In this document: positions 20,851 to 33,800 of the stretch, piece by piece
How the letters are laid out: every line of letters starts with the position of its first letter
Position numbering within the stretch: position 1 is the stretch's first letter
Assembly: GCF_020509005.1 (NCBI RefSeq)
Contig: NC_063024.1
Coordinates: 1,302,001 to 1,366,000, forward strand
DNA length: 64,000 nt
Direction of reading: 5' to 3'
Source of the DNA: Fulvia fulva
Taxonomy: Eukaryota > Ascomycota > Dothideomycetes > Mycosphaerellales > Mycosphaerellaceae
The notes under the pieces: model-generated
The model's database searches: none
What the model saw: the letters and a program-made list of their open reading frames with translations, nothing else
Told to the model about the DNA's origin: nothing
Position numbers and translations under genes: made by a program

Positions 20851-22473
20851 CCTTAAGTTCCCTAACTAGTCCTTCGTTAGGACTAAATATAAGCATATCG
20901 TCTACGTAGTACGTTATTATAATGCCCGTATTAGCGTTTTTCAACGCTACCTCGTCTTTCTTAAGCGGAACAAAGCCTAGCTTTTGAAGTATAGACTTAA
21001 GGTATAAGTACTATTGTCTAGAGGCTTGTTTTAAGCCGTATAACGCCGTATTTAGACGGCAAACTCTCGGAGTATTATCCTCGAAACCTAAGGGCTGTTC
21101 GATATATAATTCTTTATCTATAGGGCTATTAGGGAAAGCTAATTTAACGTCCTATTGCTTTATTTCCCAATTATTATAAGCCGCAAAATAGAATAACGAA
21201 CGCCAAGTTTCGGGTCGACAAGTATTACTAAATGTCTCGCCGTAATCTACTCCGAATATTTGTTTAAAGCCCTTTACGACCTACCGACTCTTATATTTAA
21301 TTATATTGCCTTTAGCGTCGGTTTTAGTCTTATAAACCTACCGTCCTTTAAGGGCTACGCGATCCTTAGGAAGGTTAACTAAGTCCCAAGTTTTTAGCTT
21401 ATTCAAGTCGCCTATTTCGAATTTCATAGACTCTAGCCATTTGACTTTATTGGGACTAGTAATCGCGTCTTTATAAGTAATAGGATTGGCGGTCTGCCCG
21501 CTATAATTAGCGAGTAGCGCTAGCTCGTCTTCTAATCCGTCGTCTTCTAAAGTCTTAGAACTATTAGATTCTAACGGATTATTAGAAATTAACGGGTTAT
21601 TAGAAATCGACGGGCCGTCTAATTCCTTATTCGCCTCTATAGATATAGGGTCTACGTTGTCGTTCATATTTTCTAGAGGACTAGAACGAGTAGTATCAGC
21701 CCTATTTTGCGAATTTGTAGAAGGAGTAGCGCTAAAATCGCTATTATCAAGGTTGATAGCGGGACTAAGAGCCTCTACGCTTCCGGAGGTATTTTTCCTA
21801 GACGTATCTAAGCGTAGTCTCTTATTATCCGGCTCGTTTTGCTTCGTAGCTATTTCATTTCGTTCGCTAGAAGCTTTAATATCCTCGCTAATTTTTAAAT
21901 TATCGATTACCTCAAACTCGCTAACTATAGCGGGTTCGTCGGGTTGAGGACGATCTAAAAAGGTTCCTATTAAAAGGTGTTTGTAGCGGAAGCTAGCCTT
22001 AGGATATTCGTAGATAGTCGTAATAAATCGGGTATATTGGTCGACGTAATAGTGGTTAAGAGTAGTAGACTTGCTTTGTTGCTTGTCCTATCTAGAGGGC
22101 TTATTCTACTCTTATTTATATTCGATTATAGACCTCTAGAGCCTTCTATACTACGTAATCTAATACGTAGTATATTTATAATAAGAAGCGGATTTGTAAG
22201 AAGTTATATCTCGTAGATTCTATTAAATTCTATAGCTTGTCTTCCAGACTACCTAGAGCGTTCTAGATTTTAATATAATTAGAACATAGCTAGTTCTAAA
22301 GATACTATAGGCCGGGAGTCCGGCGCTAGCCTATTACGGCCTAGACAAATATTTCCGTACGATCCTAGCAATACTAGGCGCTTACGGGTTGTTAGAATCT
22401 ATCGGATTTAATAGTCTACCGCTTTACAATAGTATATCTCGCTAAGTAGCTATATAAAGCTTATAAACTAATA
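20851..22473 (-). mobile_element. Copia-2 fragment, inverted partner of 17502-19124
   Basis: On the minus strand this is an LTR (22473-21969) followed by the same deletion junction and the start of the RT region. It mirrors 17502-19124 almost base for base. It stops at 20851 inside the reverse transcriptase, before the YVDD motif. The two arms form a 1.62-kb inverted repeat around a 1.73-kb spacer. Confidence 0.8.
21969..22473 (-). repeat. Copia-2 LTR, 505 bp
   Basis: It has the same ends as the other Copia-2 LTRs and is one base shorter. On the plus strand it follows internal sequence at 21968 and is followed by LINE sequence at 22474. Confidence 0.85.
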
Positions 22474-23315
22474 AAATACGAGGTCAATAAACCACTAGGC
22501 CTTCGACCAAATCCGACTAAAGCTAAAGAATAAGGAGACCCGTCCGAGAGTTATTACGTAGGTCCGAAAGGACTACCCGTACGAAATACGACAAGGACCT
22601 AGCAAAGAAGAACCCGATTACTAATTCCTCGATTTAATTATTAGGAAAGAAACTACTCGGGTTATGAATTGCTATAACGAACGAGATCTCGAGACATAGT
22701 CGTAAATGACTATAAACCGTATACTCTTTCGAGAAAACCTTTCCTATATACTACCGAACACGATTCTACTCGGGGACCTAAACCTATACTACCCTAGGTA
22801 GGAACCTACCTACACCTCGCCGAACGGCTAAGAAATAGCATTTATAGAGTCGATTAATAGACATCATTTTACTATTTCGAATACTATCGGTAAAGGTACC
22901 TTCTACCGGCCGAATATACTTTAGGAAAGCGTAATCGACCTTACTTTTATAAAGGGCAAACTATAACAGAATATAAGGGACTAGTAAACAATACCTACGA
23001 ATAAGTCGGACTATAAACCGATCTTATTTACCCTAATAATGTAGGAACCGACAACCTAAGAACGAACCGAAAGGCTCGATTTAAAAAGAGCCGATTAGGA
23101 AAAGTTTAACAAAAAAAATAAGACAAAGCTATAAGGCTCCTAGACGAGATTCTACTCCGTAATACTACTCTCGAGAGGCTATAAAGTAACTCTTCTTAAG
23201 ATACGTCGACACTCGATTTAATAATCGAGGAATTTACGGCTATTATCTAGGAAAGTATAAACAAAGCTATACCGAGAGTAAGAGTAAGTATAAAATCAAA
23301 GGACTAGTAGAAACC
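22474..23315 (+). mobile_element. LINE fragment, endonuclease domain
   Basis: A plus-strand frame with many stops reads as an apurinic-type endonuclease of a non-LTR element: LLGDLNLYYPRWEPTYTSPN near 22760-22815, then ISNTIGKGTFYRPNI, VIDLTFIKG and TNKSDYKPILFTL near 23000. The residues differ from the endonuclease of LINE-1 at 47-52 kb, so this is a different family or a distant copy. Both ends are cut by other repeats. Confidence 0.65.
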
Positions 23316-23815
23316 GGAGCTTTAGCTACTCTTAGGTAAAAGGATATATTTAGTTAGTAAGGATCGTGTTAGTACTAAGACACTATAGCGTAACTCTCTT
23401 AGTAGAGGGGGTTTCTAAGACACTACGGCTCTCTTAGAATAAATAGTCAGTCGATACGAACGCGATGTCCGGAGAGCGACTCTTCTTAGTAAGCTCGCCT
23501 ACTTATCTAAGGTATTAGTATAGGCTCCCTAACTCGGAGTCTAATAATGCCTTACTAGGCTCTTTTACGTCTTATATATACCTATAGCACGGCTATAGCT
23601 TCCTATATAAGGGGGGTACGGCCTCTAGTCTACCTTCCTTGTGTTCTAAAGAGGAATAACTCTAATACGACTTTATTAAGGGTAAAATACCGAGTTACTA
23701 ACCCGGGCTTATAACTTATTAAATAGGTACGAGTTACGTAGTAGTAGAAGACGGCGGATTATACGAAAGACAAAGAAGGACCTAATAGGATAGCGTATAT
23801 CTCTATATATATATA
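23316..23815 (-). mobile_element. Copia-1 5' end fragment (leader plus part LTR), minus strand
   Basis: The leader (about 23316-23702) mirrors 44460-44930 with an internal deletion. The primer-binding region at 23703-23716 and the LTR from 23717 follow. The LTR match is lost near 23815. Confidence 0.65.
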
Positions 23816-25229
23816 TTGTTCATTATACTATTATAGAGCCTATTAGCCTATATACCTATACTACCTACTTCTAGTTATAAAGGGGAAACTTATATTATAG
23901 AGTAAAAACCCCCTCTCCTCTCCTATACGTTCTTAACCTTACCTTCTTTTGTATTTTCCTTATTAAGGGTATACTAGTATTATAGGCCTACCCTAATAAC
24001 TACTCTGTCTACACCCCCTTAACCTCCCGCCTCTTCTCTATCTACTCCTCCGTCTCGCTCGCTAGCGCGAACTATTTAAGAAAGCCCTACTATAGTATCT
24101 ACTATACTATCCGTCTTACGTCTCGCTCATCCGTTACGATTAACTAGTAGTTACGTCTTACTACCTTAGCTCTCTACTAGCCTCGTCCTTCTACCTATTA
24201 CGGGCACCGTAGTATTATATACTCCGGGTTCTATAACGGGTAGTTATACTAGTATACTAGGCTATATACGTCCGGGACTTTCCTTCTATATAGGTAGGCC
24301 CTTAACCCGATATATTCGGACCTAATCTATATCGTAATACTTACTTCGGCCCTTATTAGGTCACGGTAGAGTAGGTAGTTATGTCTCTAGAAGGGGCGTA
24401 AGGCTAGGGGTCCTCGATTTAGTAGGGGATTCTCTTTCTATTCCTGTTCCTAAAGGTAGCCTACTACCTACTCTACGAGGCTTTACGTCTTTACCTTATT
24501 ACTCTTTTTCCTCCGTACCTTTTACTCCTCCTCCTTCCTCTCTAGCTACTCCTAGGTTCGCTTAACAACTTTAAATGTATATAGGTCGTCTTACTTTTAG
24601 CTTTAACGTACCCTAAGGCTAGGTAGTCGGTCGTACCTCCTAGCGATATTCTCCGTAGAGTCCTAAATAGCTTATTATACTAGAGAATCCGCCGTCTTCC
24701 TAGCGTATTAGATCCTCATTCCCTTAATATAATGTTTAATTAGGGGAGACCCTATCTTTACCTCTACTACTCTCGTTAGCGTTATCTTATAGGCTCCTAG
24801 TATCCGTCTAAGGTTCGCGGCCTACGTCCGGTTTAGGGGTCTCTCTATCCGCTTTAGGATCGGTTTGCCTACTCCTCCTATCCCCTATAACTAGGCCCTA
24901 TAGAGCATTACTAGTTTTACGATCGTCTTATATATAATCCTTACCTTATTAAACGTAACTCCCTATATTAACGTTATGAGTCTAGTTATTATAGCCTTGT
25001 TAACCTAGGCTCTATTCTAGGCTTTCCTAATCTAGGGGTTCTAGCTAAGCTTAGGGTCTAGCTAGATTCCTAGGACTCGTAATTTAGGAGAGGGCTTCGT
25101 TACGTAACCCTAGATAGTTACCGTTACTTATATTAAGAATATATAGGTTATAGGGTCAACATTAGGTACTTAGGGGGATTAGTAATTAGGGCTTACTAGT
25201 CAAGTCCTAAGTATAGCTATCCCTCCTAA
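23816..25229 (-). mobile_element. LINE fragment, C-terminal reverse transcriptase part
   Basis: On the minus strand a mutated frame carries the region after the RT active site typical of Tad/I-type LINEs: SPKLRVLGI.LDPKLS near 25060-25090, then NKVRIIYKTIVK near 24920-24960. The upstream catalytic part is absent. Boundaries are approximate. It lies between two oppositely oriented Copia-1 ends. Confidence 0.6.
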
Positions 25230-28200
25230 AATACCTATACTATTAACTAGCGATACTATATATAGATATACGCTATTCTATTAGGTCCTTCTTCATTTAT
25301 ATAATCTGTAATTCCTATCTTCTACGGCTACGCAATCCGTACCTATTTAATAGGTTATAAGCCCGGGTTAGCCTTTAGGTCTTATAGATTAAAGTCGTAG
25401 TAGTTATTCCTCTATAATACTAAGAGGAAGGGTAGACTAGAGGCCGCCTCCGTATTATATAGGAAGCTATAGCTCGCTATAGGTGTATATAGTCGTAAAA
25501 GAGCCTAGTAAGGCACTATTAGACTTTAACTAACTTAGAGGGTTAGAAGAGAAGCCTATACTAATACCTTAGAAAGGTAGGCGAGCCTACTATAAAGAGT
25601 TACTCTTAGGACATCGCGTTGTCCTTACTAACTAACTATTCTATCTAAGAGAGCCGTAGTGTCTTAGAAACTCTCGATCATTACGACCGACTTTCCTTCG
25701 TTCCGGTAGAGAGCTATTCTCTCCGCCCTTAAACGCGTAAATCGACTTATCCCCTCGACATTACGTACGACCGAACACCTTCGACCTATAGGTAGCTAAT
25801 CTGCTATATATATAAAAGTATAGAGTCCGAGACTAGATCTAGATATAGTAACCTTAGGAAAAGGAGGGTAGCGTCTATCCTTACTAAGGACAACTAGAGA
25901 ATATAGTTCTCCTTAATATAAGATTATCTTAAGTCCTAAGATGTGCTTTAGGTTATAGATAGAAGCTATCTACTATCTAGCACCCCTAGCTCCTTAATAC
26001 TATTCGAGTTATTAGCCTCTTCGTCTAGGATTAAAGAATTAAGATTCAGCCTAGCTAGTAGGAAGGCTAATATAAAGGCAAGGTATAGGATCTTTATCTA
26101 CCTTTTATAAGATGACCAAGATAAGGTGTTAGAGATAAGATAATCCGGGGAAATCTAGCTCAAGATAAGGGTAAAGTATAGTAAGGTTTATGCTATATAT
26201 ATAATAATAGTTATTTAAGAATTGATCAACTTTAGAATAATAGATAGTATAACTATTAGATAGGCCTAGGTCTACCTTAGTAATCTTGTAAGAAGGATTG
26301 CTAAAGTTGACCTAGTAGAGGCTTACTATAGAGAGCCTATAAGGAAGCTAAAGTATCTACTTTAAGCCCTACCTAAGGTGTATCTTAAGACTAAGAACAC
26401 TATCCTAGCCTAGCTAGGACTATTATATAAAGATTGTCTATAACTGCTTGAGTTATATAAATCTAGGCTAGAAGTTGTATCTAAGGAAACAGTAATGTTT
26501 ATAGGAATAGGTTTCTAGGGCAAGATCACCTACTATCTCTATAATAGTGATTATGTGATCAAGGATTGCCTATACCTCTCTAGAGCTAAGTATGCTATTA
26601 GGAAGGACAAGCTTAATAGAGGAAACACCTCTATTATAAAGAGATAATCATTACTACTAAGCAGGAGGTCCCTATCCCTAAGCCTAAGGGATATCCTAGT
26701 AGTGATGAAGGACCTTATAAGGAAGAGCCTATATAACCTAGGAAGACTTATTAGACCCTAAGACACTATTAGAGGATGATGAAGTTGATAAGGTTGCCTA
26801 TTTAACTATAGAAGCCAAAAGTAAGTACCCCTCCTTAGAGAAGTTGCTTAACTCTTGTGCTTCATCCTATATAACTAACTAGGATTTACTTTTTAGGATC
26901 CTAAAACCTCTTTAGAAGAGGAAGTAGATCAAGGTTAGGGGTGGCTACCTATATGCTATACATAAGGGGAGTGTAGTGATAGGTAGTCCTTCTAGGAAGC
27001 AGATTGTCTTAAAGAATGTTTTGTTTGTTCCTAGCCTTAGAGTTAGCCTTGTTTCTTAGAATCAGTTTAGCTAATAGTTTGCTATCTAACTACCTAGTTT
27101 CACCCTCAAATCCCTTTCTAGAAAACCTGTTGTCTAGACAAAGCTAAGAGGGGGTGTTCTATTTATTCAAAGTGTTTTAGAGTAGCTTAAAGCTATACCT
27201 CAAGCATATGCCTCTCTATAGGAGCATAACTTAGATTTGTCTAAGTTAGGTACACATTTTGAGTATAAATTAGAACAGGCTATAACTACTACTAAGTCCT
27301 AGGACCAGTAGGAGCTATAGTATAGAAGATGTGTACACCTTAGTAAGGGACTACTAAGAAACCTATATAGAGTTACTAATAAGAAAGATCCTATTCCTAT
27401 TCCTTCTAAATACTAGAACTATAAGGTCTGCTCCCTTATTAACATAAGGAAGTTTAAGGGACCTACTATAGAGAGGAAAGGAGAGAGGCTAGCCCTTATC
27501 TCTATTGACATCTATAGGCCTTTTTAAGGTATAGTCTTAAGACTTGGCTTCGAGTACTAGCTTAAGGTTATAGATAACTTCTTAAGGAAGAAGTGGGTAA
27601 TCCCTTTGAAGGCTAGGAGTGATGCTCCTATAGCTCTAAAGGAATAGAAGGTTTAGGTAGAGAACAGCTCAAGGTGTTTTCTATCTACAATCCGTAGTAA
27701 TAGTATAAGGGAAATTCTTTCCTTACTAAAACAGTAGGAGAAGGAGTTTAGCATTTAGCTAGACATAACTAATGCCTATAACTCACTTTAGAATAGACCC
27801 GTAGAAAGGTCAATCTAAGCCTCTAAGAATATAGTAAGAGCTATGCTTAAGGACTTAAATATACTAGTTAAATTCTAGCTAGAGGCCCTTATTGCTTAAA
27901 CTGTAGTCAGAAACAGACTTCTAAATAGACTAATAATAGATAGTACTACTCTTTTACTAGAAGAAGCCTTTACTGTCTAGGTACTATTAGTTAACTATTT
28001 GAGAGTCTAGGGATGTAAAGTAGTAGTCTATATAGACCCGGGATTCTAACCTTAAGGCTTAAGAAGTAACAAGCTTATAAATAGGGGTAAAGAAGTTGTC
28101 TTTATTAGCTATATAGAGAACACTACAAAGCAATAGCTCTGTTAGGAGCCTGACATAAAAGCTATTAAAACACACGGGCAAGTTAACTAGTTTGAGAATA

Positions 28201-30113
28201 AGAAGGGGGGTGATATAGATCTTAGCATTACCTTTATAAACTAGTTAAGCAGAGCCCTAAAGAGAACCCCCGGTAGAAGATATCCTACTTAGGTCTCTAG
28301 TTTATCAATATAGCTATAGTAGCTCTAGGCAAAGCCTCTGTTTATATAAATTCCCTAACCTCTAAAAGACATTAGAGAGTACTAGAAGAGTGGAGTAGAG
28401 GGGACTCTAAGAAAAGAAAAGGAAGAGGAACTTGTTTAGGAGGATCAACCTTAACAGCCACCTTGGCTTATAGGTAATAAGAGGTTAAGGGGGGATGAAG
28501 ATAATAGCTCTACTAAGTATAAAGCTAAGTATTATAGGGTATTGATTGCTTAGATATTTCATCTTGATCTAACTATAAGCTAGGTTAAGGAAATCCTAAA
28601 TAATATAGAGGGATATACATTTGCTACTATTAGGTAGGCTATAGCCTACTAGTAGGAAGTGCCAATCCTAAAGTCCTATAAGGAGGTAGTAGGAGACCCT
28701 AATTAGGGATATATATAGAAAGAGGCAATCTAGAAAGAACTTATTGCCTTAGGAAGCAACAATACCTTAGATCCAGTTATACTACCTAGGGGTGCAAACC
28801 TAGTTACATCTAAGTAGGTTTTTAATATAAAAAGAATGATTAGTAGAGCCATTAAAAAGTTTAAGGTAAGACTAGTTATAAGAGGGTTTTCATAGAAATA
28901 TAGTATTAACTTTAAAGAGACCTTTATACCTACTATTAGGCATAATACCCTTAGGGTCTTCATGGCTATAGTATGTAAAAAGGATCTTAAGATATACTAG
29001 GTAGATATAAACAATGCTTTTACTGAAAGTAGCCTTCTTAAAAACATCTATATAATCCTACCTCTAGGTATTAACATTCCCCTAAACATAGTCTTTAAGG
29101 TCCTTAGAAGCCTCTATAGACTTAAGCAAGCAGCTAGAGACTAGAACAAGCTCTATATTACAAAGCTAGAACAGATTAGATTCACCTAGTCCTAGGTAGA
29201 TCTATGCCTACTTATCTATAGAGGAAGAGACAATATAGTCCTTATCTATATAGATAACATCCCTATTATAGCTCTAAAGCTATTAGATGTTTAGTAGTTT
29301 AAGGCTAAATTTAGAAGAGTGTTCAAGATTAAAGATCTTAGGGAACCTAAGAAGATCCTTAGAATAAGAATTATAAGAAACAGGTCCTAAGGTACTATAA
29401 AGCTTAATCAAGGACACTAGTCTAAACTAACCTTACTAAGATAGGCGTCTCTCTAGAGAAGGCCATACCTACACTCTTACCTATAGACAGCTTTAAGGAT
29501 CTAAGACCTTTAGCTACTATAGATAAGAGGTGTAATAAACAGGAGTACTAGAGTTGTAATAGTACCTAGATGTAGCTAATAACAATAACAAGGCTAGACC
29601 TTACTTTCCCCCTTAGAAGAATCAGCTTATATATTACTAACCTTTTAAAGTAATATCTTAGAGCTTTAAAGAAACTCTCTAGATATCTAAGATTATACCC
29701 GGACCTAGGCTTAATATATAGAAGAGGAGAAGGTATTCTCTAGGGATACTTAGATTCTAATTATACTATAGACAAGGTAGATAGAGTCTCAATCCTTAGA
29801 TATATATAGTTCCTTTATAGATCACCTATATCCTAGATAAGTAGGAAGCAGAAGTCTATTACTATATCAATAATAGAGGCTGAGTTTATAGCTATAAATG
29901 TAGTAGCTAAGTAGTCACAGTTTCTTGCTATAGTCCTTAGAGAGATAAGGTGTCCTGACCTAGTTAGAGAGTGTTCGTTCTAACCTAGGATTAAGGTAAG
30001 TAGTACTATTAATAAGCTAAGACCCGTGAAGCTTATAGGTAATAACTAAGTAGCTTTGACCTTTATCAAAGATACCTAAATCTATAATAGGTCAAAGTAT
30101 ATTAATGTAGCAT
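25230..30113 (+). mobile_element. Copia-1 copy, plus strand, truncated at both ends
   Basis: The 3' part of the 5' LTR (about 25230-25352) is followed by the primer-binding site at 25353, leader, gag (about 25950-26650), integrase (about 27400-28000), reverse transcriptase (about 28750-29300) and RNase H (about 29700-30113). The sequence then stops at the Gypsy LTR, so the 3' LTR is missing. Integrase shows the ERLALISIDIY segment. Reading frames are broken throughout by TAG/TAA. Confidence 0.8.
25353..25367 (+). promoter_or_regulatory. Copia-1 primer-binding site (initiator tRNA anticodon type)
   Basis: GGTTATAAGCCCGGG begins directly at the LTR end. With one RIP change reversed (TGAG for TAAG), it is complementary to the anticodon loop of initiator tRNA-Met, as in Drosophila copia. 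The same site follows the LTRs at 44446 and, mirrored, at 23703-23716. Confidence 0.7.
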
Positions 30114-30297
30114 TATAAGGACGCGCGTATTATAGGGTCCGAACGAGATAGTTATTGTTTTACGAAGCTACGAAAGAGGAGCGCGAGGCGCGGCGAAGTT
30201 ATAAAGCAAAGCTAAGCCGCGCTAACCCGATACGGAAGGTCCGCGGTTTAGCCGGGCCGACGTAGCTATAGTAGGGGGTCGCGGGCTACCCGTGATA
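30114..30297 (-). repeat. Gypsy 3' LTR, 184 bp
   Basis: In element orientation it starts TATCACGGGTAGCCCG (originally TGTCACGG) and ends CCTTATA (originally ...TTACA). It is the same length as the LTR at 43120-43303. Confidence 0.85.
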
Positions 30298-30769
30298 GTA
30301 TCCCCCCTCCTAAAACACGCCTTAGTCCTCTAAGCGTTATCTACCTTATAAGGCCACTTGCCTATCGAGCTATATAATCGCGCGAACGCCTAATTATCCT
30401 CTAGTGCCCTGTCGTTATCCGATAACATCGTATTCGCTCTATTAAGACTATCCTCGACCGGCTTCCTTCGAGAAACATATTGCCTAGTTAGCTAGCTTAC
30501 CCTAGACCTACGTCTGTCTTCGGCTAGTACTCGCGTATAATCCTTATAACCAAAGTTAGGTATTATTATAGGCTCTATAGGCTCTACTCGAGTATCGAAT
30601 ATATACGGAGTAGATTCTATTAGAGGTAAGGCTCGAGGCGACTTATTCGTAACGGTGTCTTTTAGAATAACTCTAATCGTATTGAGCCCGAGTACCTTAG
30701 TAGCTAGTAGGGACTAGTTAGATAGAGCTACGAAGCCTATAGGCGTAGACAACTCCGGCCGGTTATAGT

Positions 30770-30960
30770 GAAAGTCTATAATAGCGGCGGCCGCGTATTT
30801 AAGGATATCCTCTATAGGTTACTAGGTCTTACTATCCTCCTCGTTCTAATATCTAGCCTATTTCACCTTATACTATATATCTACCTTACGCTTATGCCCC
30901 TTCTTTACCTTGCCTACCCGCTTACGGGTATATATATTAAGGATCTTTCCTACCTCGTAT
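30770..30960 (-). pseudogene. Gypsy chromodomain-like C-terminus
   Basis: The minus-strand frame shows a KILNIYTRKR start, then KGHKRKVDIQYKVK-like residues with stops at aromatic or Gln positions, EEDSKT, and a closing AAAAIIDFHYNRPE. This matches the strand-strand-strand-helix order of chromodomains at the end of chromovirus integrases, which direct integration to heterochromatin. Confidence 0.6.
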
Positions 30961-31329
30961 ATATACGTAGGTACTACTACTATATCGGCTACTATATTAG
31001 CCTCGGTAGTATTAGGTTCGATAGTTATCGGTAGTAGCGGCGCTAGATACTACCCTTTAAGTAGTAGGAAACTGGGGTGGTCGGCTCGTTATAGTAGTAA
31101 GGTGTAGAAGTAGTTATTAAGTCCTACTAGAGCGTCTAATAGTTTCAGTCGATAAGAGAGTCTAGCCGGTATAACTTCCGTAATCTAGTAAGGGCCGGCA
31201 TATTTCCTATCTAGCTTCTTAGATAGTCGAGTCGTACGGATATTCTTAGTACTAAGATATACCTAATCACCTACCTTATAGTCTAGAGGAATGCTTCGGT
31301 AGCGGTTTACTACTTCTACTTAGAGAGCT

Positions 31330-32120
31330 TATGACATTCGTATATTCTCTTAAAGGTGCTTATAAAGCTCGCAAATTCGACGTATAAAGGTTTCTACTAA
31401 TCGCGTATCTAGTCGCTAGAGAGTAGTCAGTCCTCCCTCCTTTCTAGCGTTTAGGTCAACTCGCTCTATAAACTTAGTATTATAGCCTAAGGTAGCGTAG
31501 AACGGCGACACACTAGTAGTCTCGGATAGGTAATTATTAATCGCGAACTAAGCAAGGTATAGCTATTCTACCTATTTATCCTATGCCTTATTAGTAAATA
31601 TATAAAGATACTGTTCTATCGCCTAGTTAGTACGTTCTGACTATCTATTAGTTTCTAGATAATACGAAGAACTTAGCTTACGATTTGTACGGAGTATCTT
31701 ATAGTGTTTCTTCTAGAAGGTAGTAACCTACTACTTACTACGGTCTAATATAATAGTATTAGGAAACCCGCGCCGATAGAACATATATTTAAGGAAAAAC
31801 CTTGCCGTATTCTATACTATTATTACGCTAATAGGGATTAGCTCGACTTCCTTAGTAAGCCTATTAGTAACGGTCATAATATTATTATAGACTATACCGT
31901 TAAGAGTACTATCTAGGAGTCCGATAACAAAGTCGACTATAATATGTTTCTAAGGCCGATCTAGAATAGGAAGTAGCTATAATAATCCTAGTAGCTAGGA
32001 GTATAGAGATTTTGTTATACGGTAGGTACGGCAATTCGCGGTATGTCTACGTACGGATCTCGCTAATCTAGGCTAGTAGAATTTACGTACTACGAGTTTA
32101 TAAGTACAAGCTCGTCCTAG
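31330..32120 (-). pseudogene. Gypsy integrase region
   Basis: The minus-strand frame contains HIIVDFVIGL (first Asp), IILDR (second Asp) and an SERTNQAIEQYL segment (Glu). These are in the order of the D,D(35)E retroviral-type integrase core and are followed by SPFYATLGYNTKFIERVD. TAG/TAA stops interrupt it. It would insert the element's cDNA into the chromosome. Confidence 0.7.
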
Positions 32121-32599
32121 ATAGCCTACTACTAGAGCGTTATAGTTTATCTTAATTATCCTAGTCTATAAGGCTTAGTTATTTAGTACCTATAAGCTCT
32201 AGCCGTCGTATTAATTTCGAATATATAGTAGGTCGCTATCTACTTTATAGTATACTAGGTGAATCTTTACTCTCTATAGTAGTATAGGAGTACGGTCTTT
32301 CTATAGGTCCTTGATCGTAGTCTTAAGCTCGTTATCGGTTACGTACGCCGTCGACATTCGATACTCGAGTTCGGCTTCCCGTTAACTTTTACGCGTCGCC
32401 GGTTATTTAGTAGGCGTATCTCGTTCTATAGGTATAAACTCTTTAGCTTTAGGGTCTAGCTATACTAGTTCCTCTTCTTCCGGCGTATCTTCTACTATTA
32501 CCTATAGTAAGGCGATCTTAAGGAATCGCTTAGGAGGTAGCAATATCTAATGCTAATACTAGTTCCGAGGGTCGTTCACCCCCTATAGAAGGTCCTAGC

Positions 32600-33800
32600 T
32601 ACGTCTCGTTAGGCTGTCTAGCTTTATACCTTAAAGTCCTAGACGGTATATTATCTTAAAGTTAAACTATAATAAGAACTTAGCCTAACGCGCTTGTCGC
32701 TAATTCAGCTACTTTGTCTTTATAAAGTATTCTAGGTTCTTATAGTCGGTATAAATCTTGACTAGCTATAAGTCCTTATTATCTACTTCGTAGGCGAGCT
32801 CGGGTCTCTATTCCTTAAAAGCCTTAATAATAGCTAATAATTCCTTATTATAGATTTTATAATTACACTCCTATAGACTCAACTTCTTCGAGTAGAAGGC
32901 TATAGGATATAGTACACCCTTCTCGTTATACTACGAAAGCACGCCGGCGTTTATAAAATCTAAAGAATCTGTCCCTACTACCGTTTCCCTACCTAGTATA
33001 TAATATACGAGTATACCGGCTTTACTAAACGTAGCTTTCAAATTGTTAAAGGCTCGTTAGCAATCTAGTGACTATTGAATCCTTCTGTTCTTATGATTAC
33101 TTAGTCCGTCCAACTTGGTTAGGTTTGTAAGAGGAGTAGCTATACGCGAAAATGCTTCGATAAACCGCCTATAGAAGTTAGTAAATCTAAGGAAGGCCTA
33201 GACATCCTTTAGGTTCTTAGGCGCTTCCTATATCTAAATATATTCGAGTTTCTTAGGGTCTATCTCGATACCGTTATAGGTTATAATTAGCCTAAGATAC
33301 TTCACCTTCTATTAGTAGAATTCGCTTTTGTCGATGTCTACTATAAGTCCTATATCGCGTAGCTTAGTAAGAACCTTCCGTACGTGTTTAATATACTCCT
33401 CTAAGGTGTTACGAAAGATAAGTACGTTATCTAGGTAGGCCGATACAAAGTCGTCTAGGTGTTCTTATAAGACCTTGTTAATATATAATTAGAACGATAC
33501 TAGTCCGTTATATAAGCCGAATAGTAATACTAGATACTCGTAGATACCGTATCGTGTCGTAAACGCCGTTAACTACTCGTGCCCTTTAGCTATCCGTAAC
33601 TTATTAAAGGCTGCTATAATGTCTAGCTTCGTAAAGTACTTCTTGCCGTATATACGGTTAAGCGTCTCTTATATTAAGGGAATCGGATACCGGTTCTTAA
33701 TAGTGATCGCATTTAATCCTCTATAGTCGATATAAATACGTAGCCTACCTCTAGGCTTACGTACTACTAGTACTAGTATAGGATACTAGCTTGTCTTTTG
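32600..33800 (-). pseudogene. Gypsy reverse transcriptase and RNase H
   Basis: The frame reads [20 protein letters not shown] and PIPLI (RT block 2). It then has the active site at 33426-33437 as YLDN instead of YxDD. RNase H segments (IAFYSKKLS, YNKELLAIIKAFKE, KIYTDYKNLEYF) follow near 32650-32900. The second catalytic Asp codon has become AAC, which is what TpG-to-TpA change within GATGAC would give. TAG stops occur at several expected Trp sites. Confidence 0.78.

Noticed and set aside
30768..31107. Tyr/Leu-rich plus-strand frames
   Set aside because: They are antisense to the Gypsy chromodomain and integrase end.
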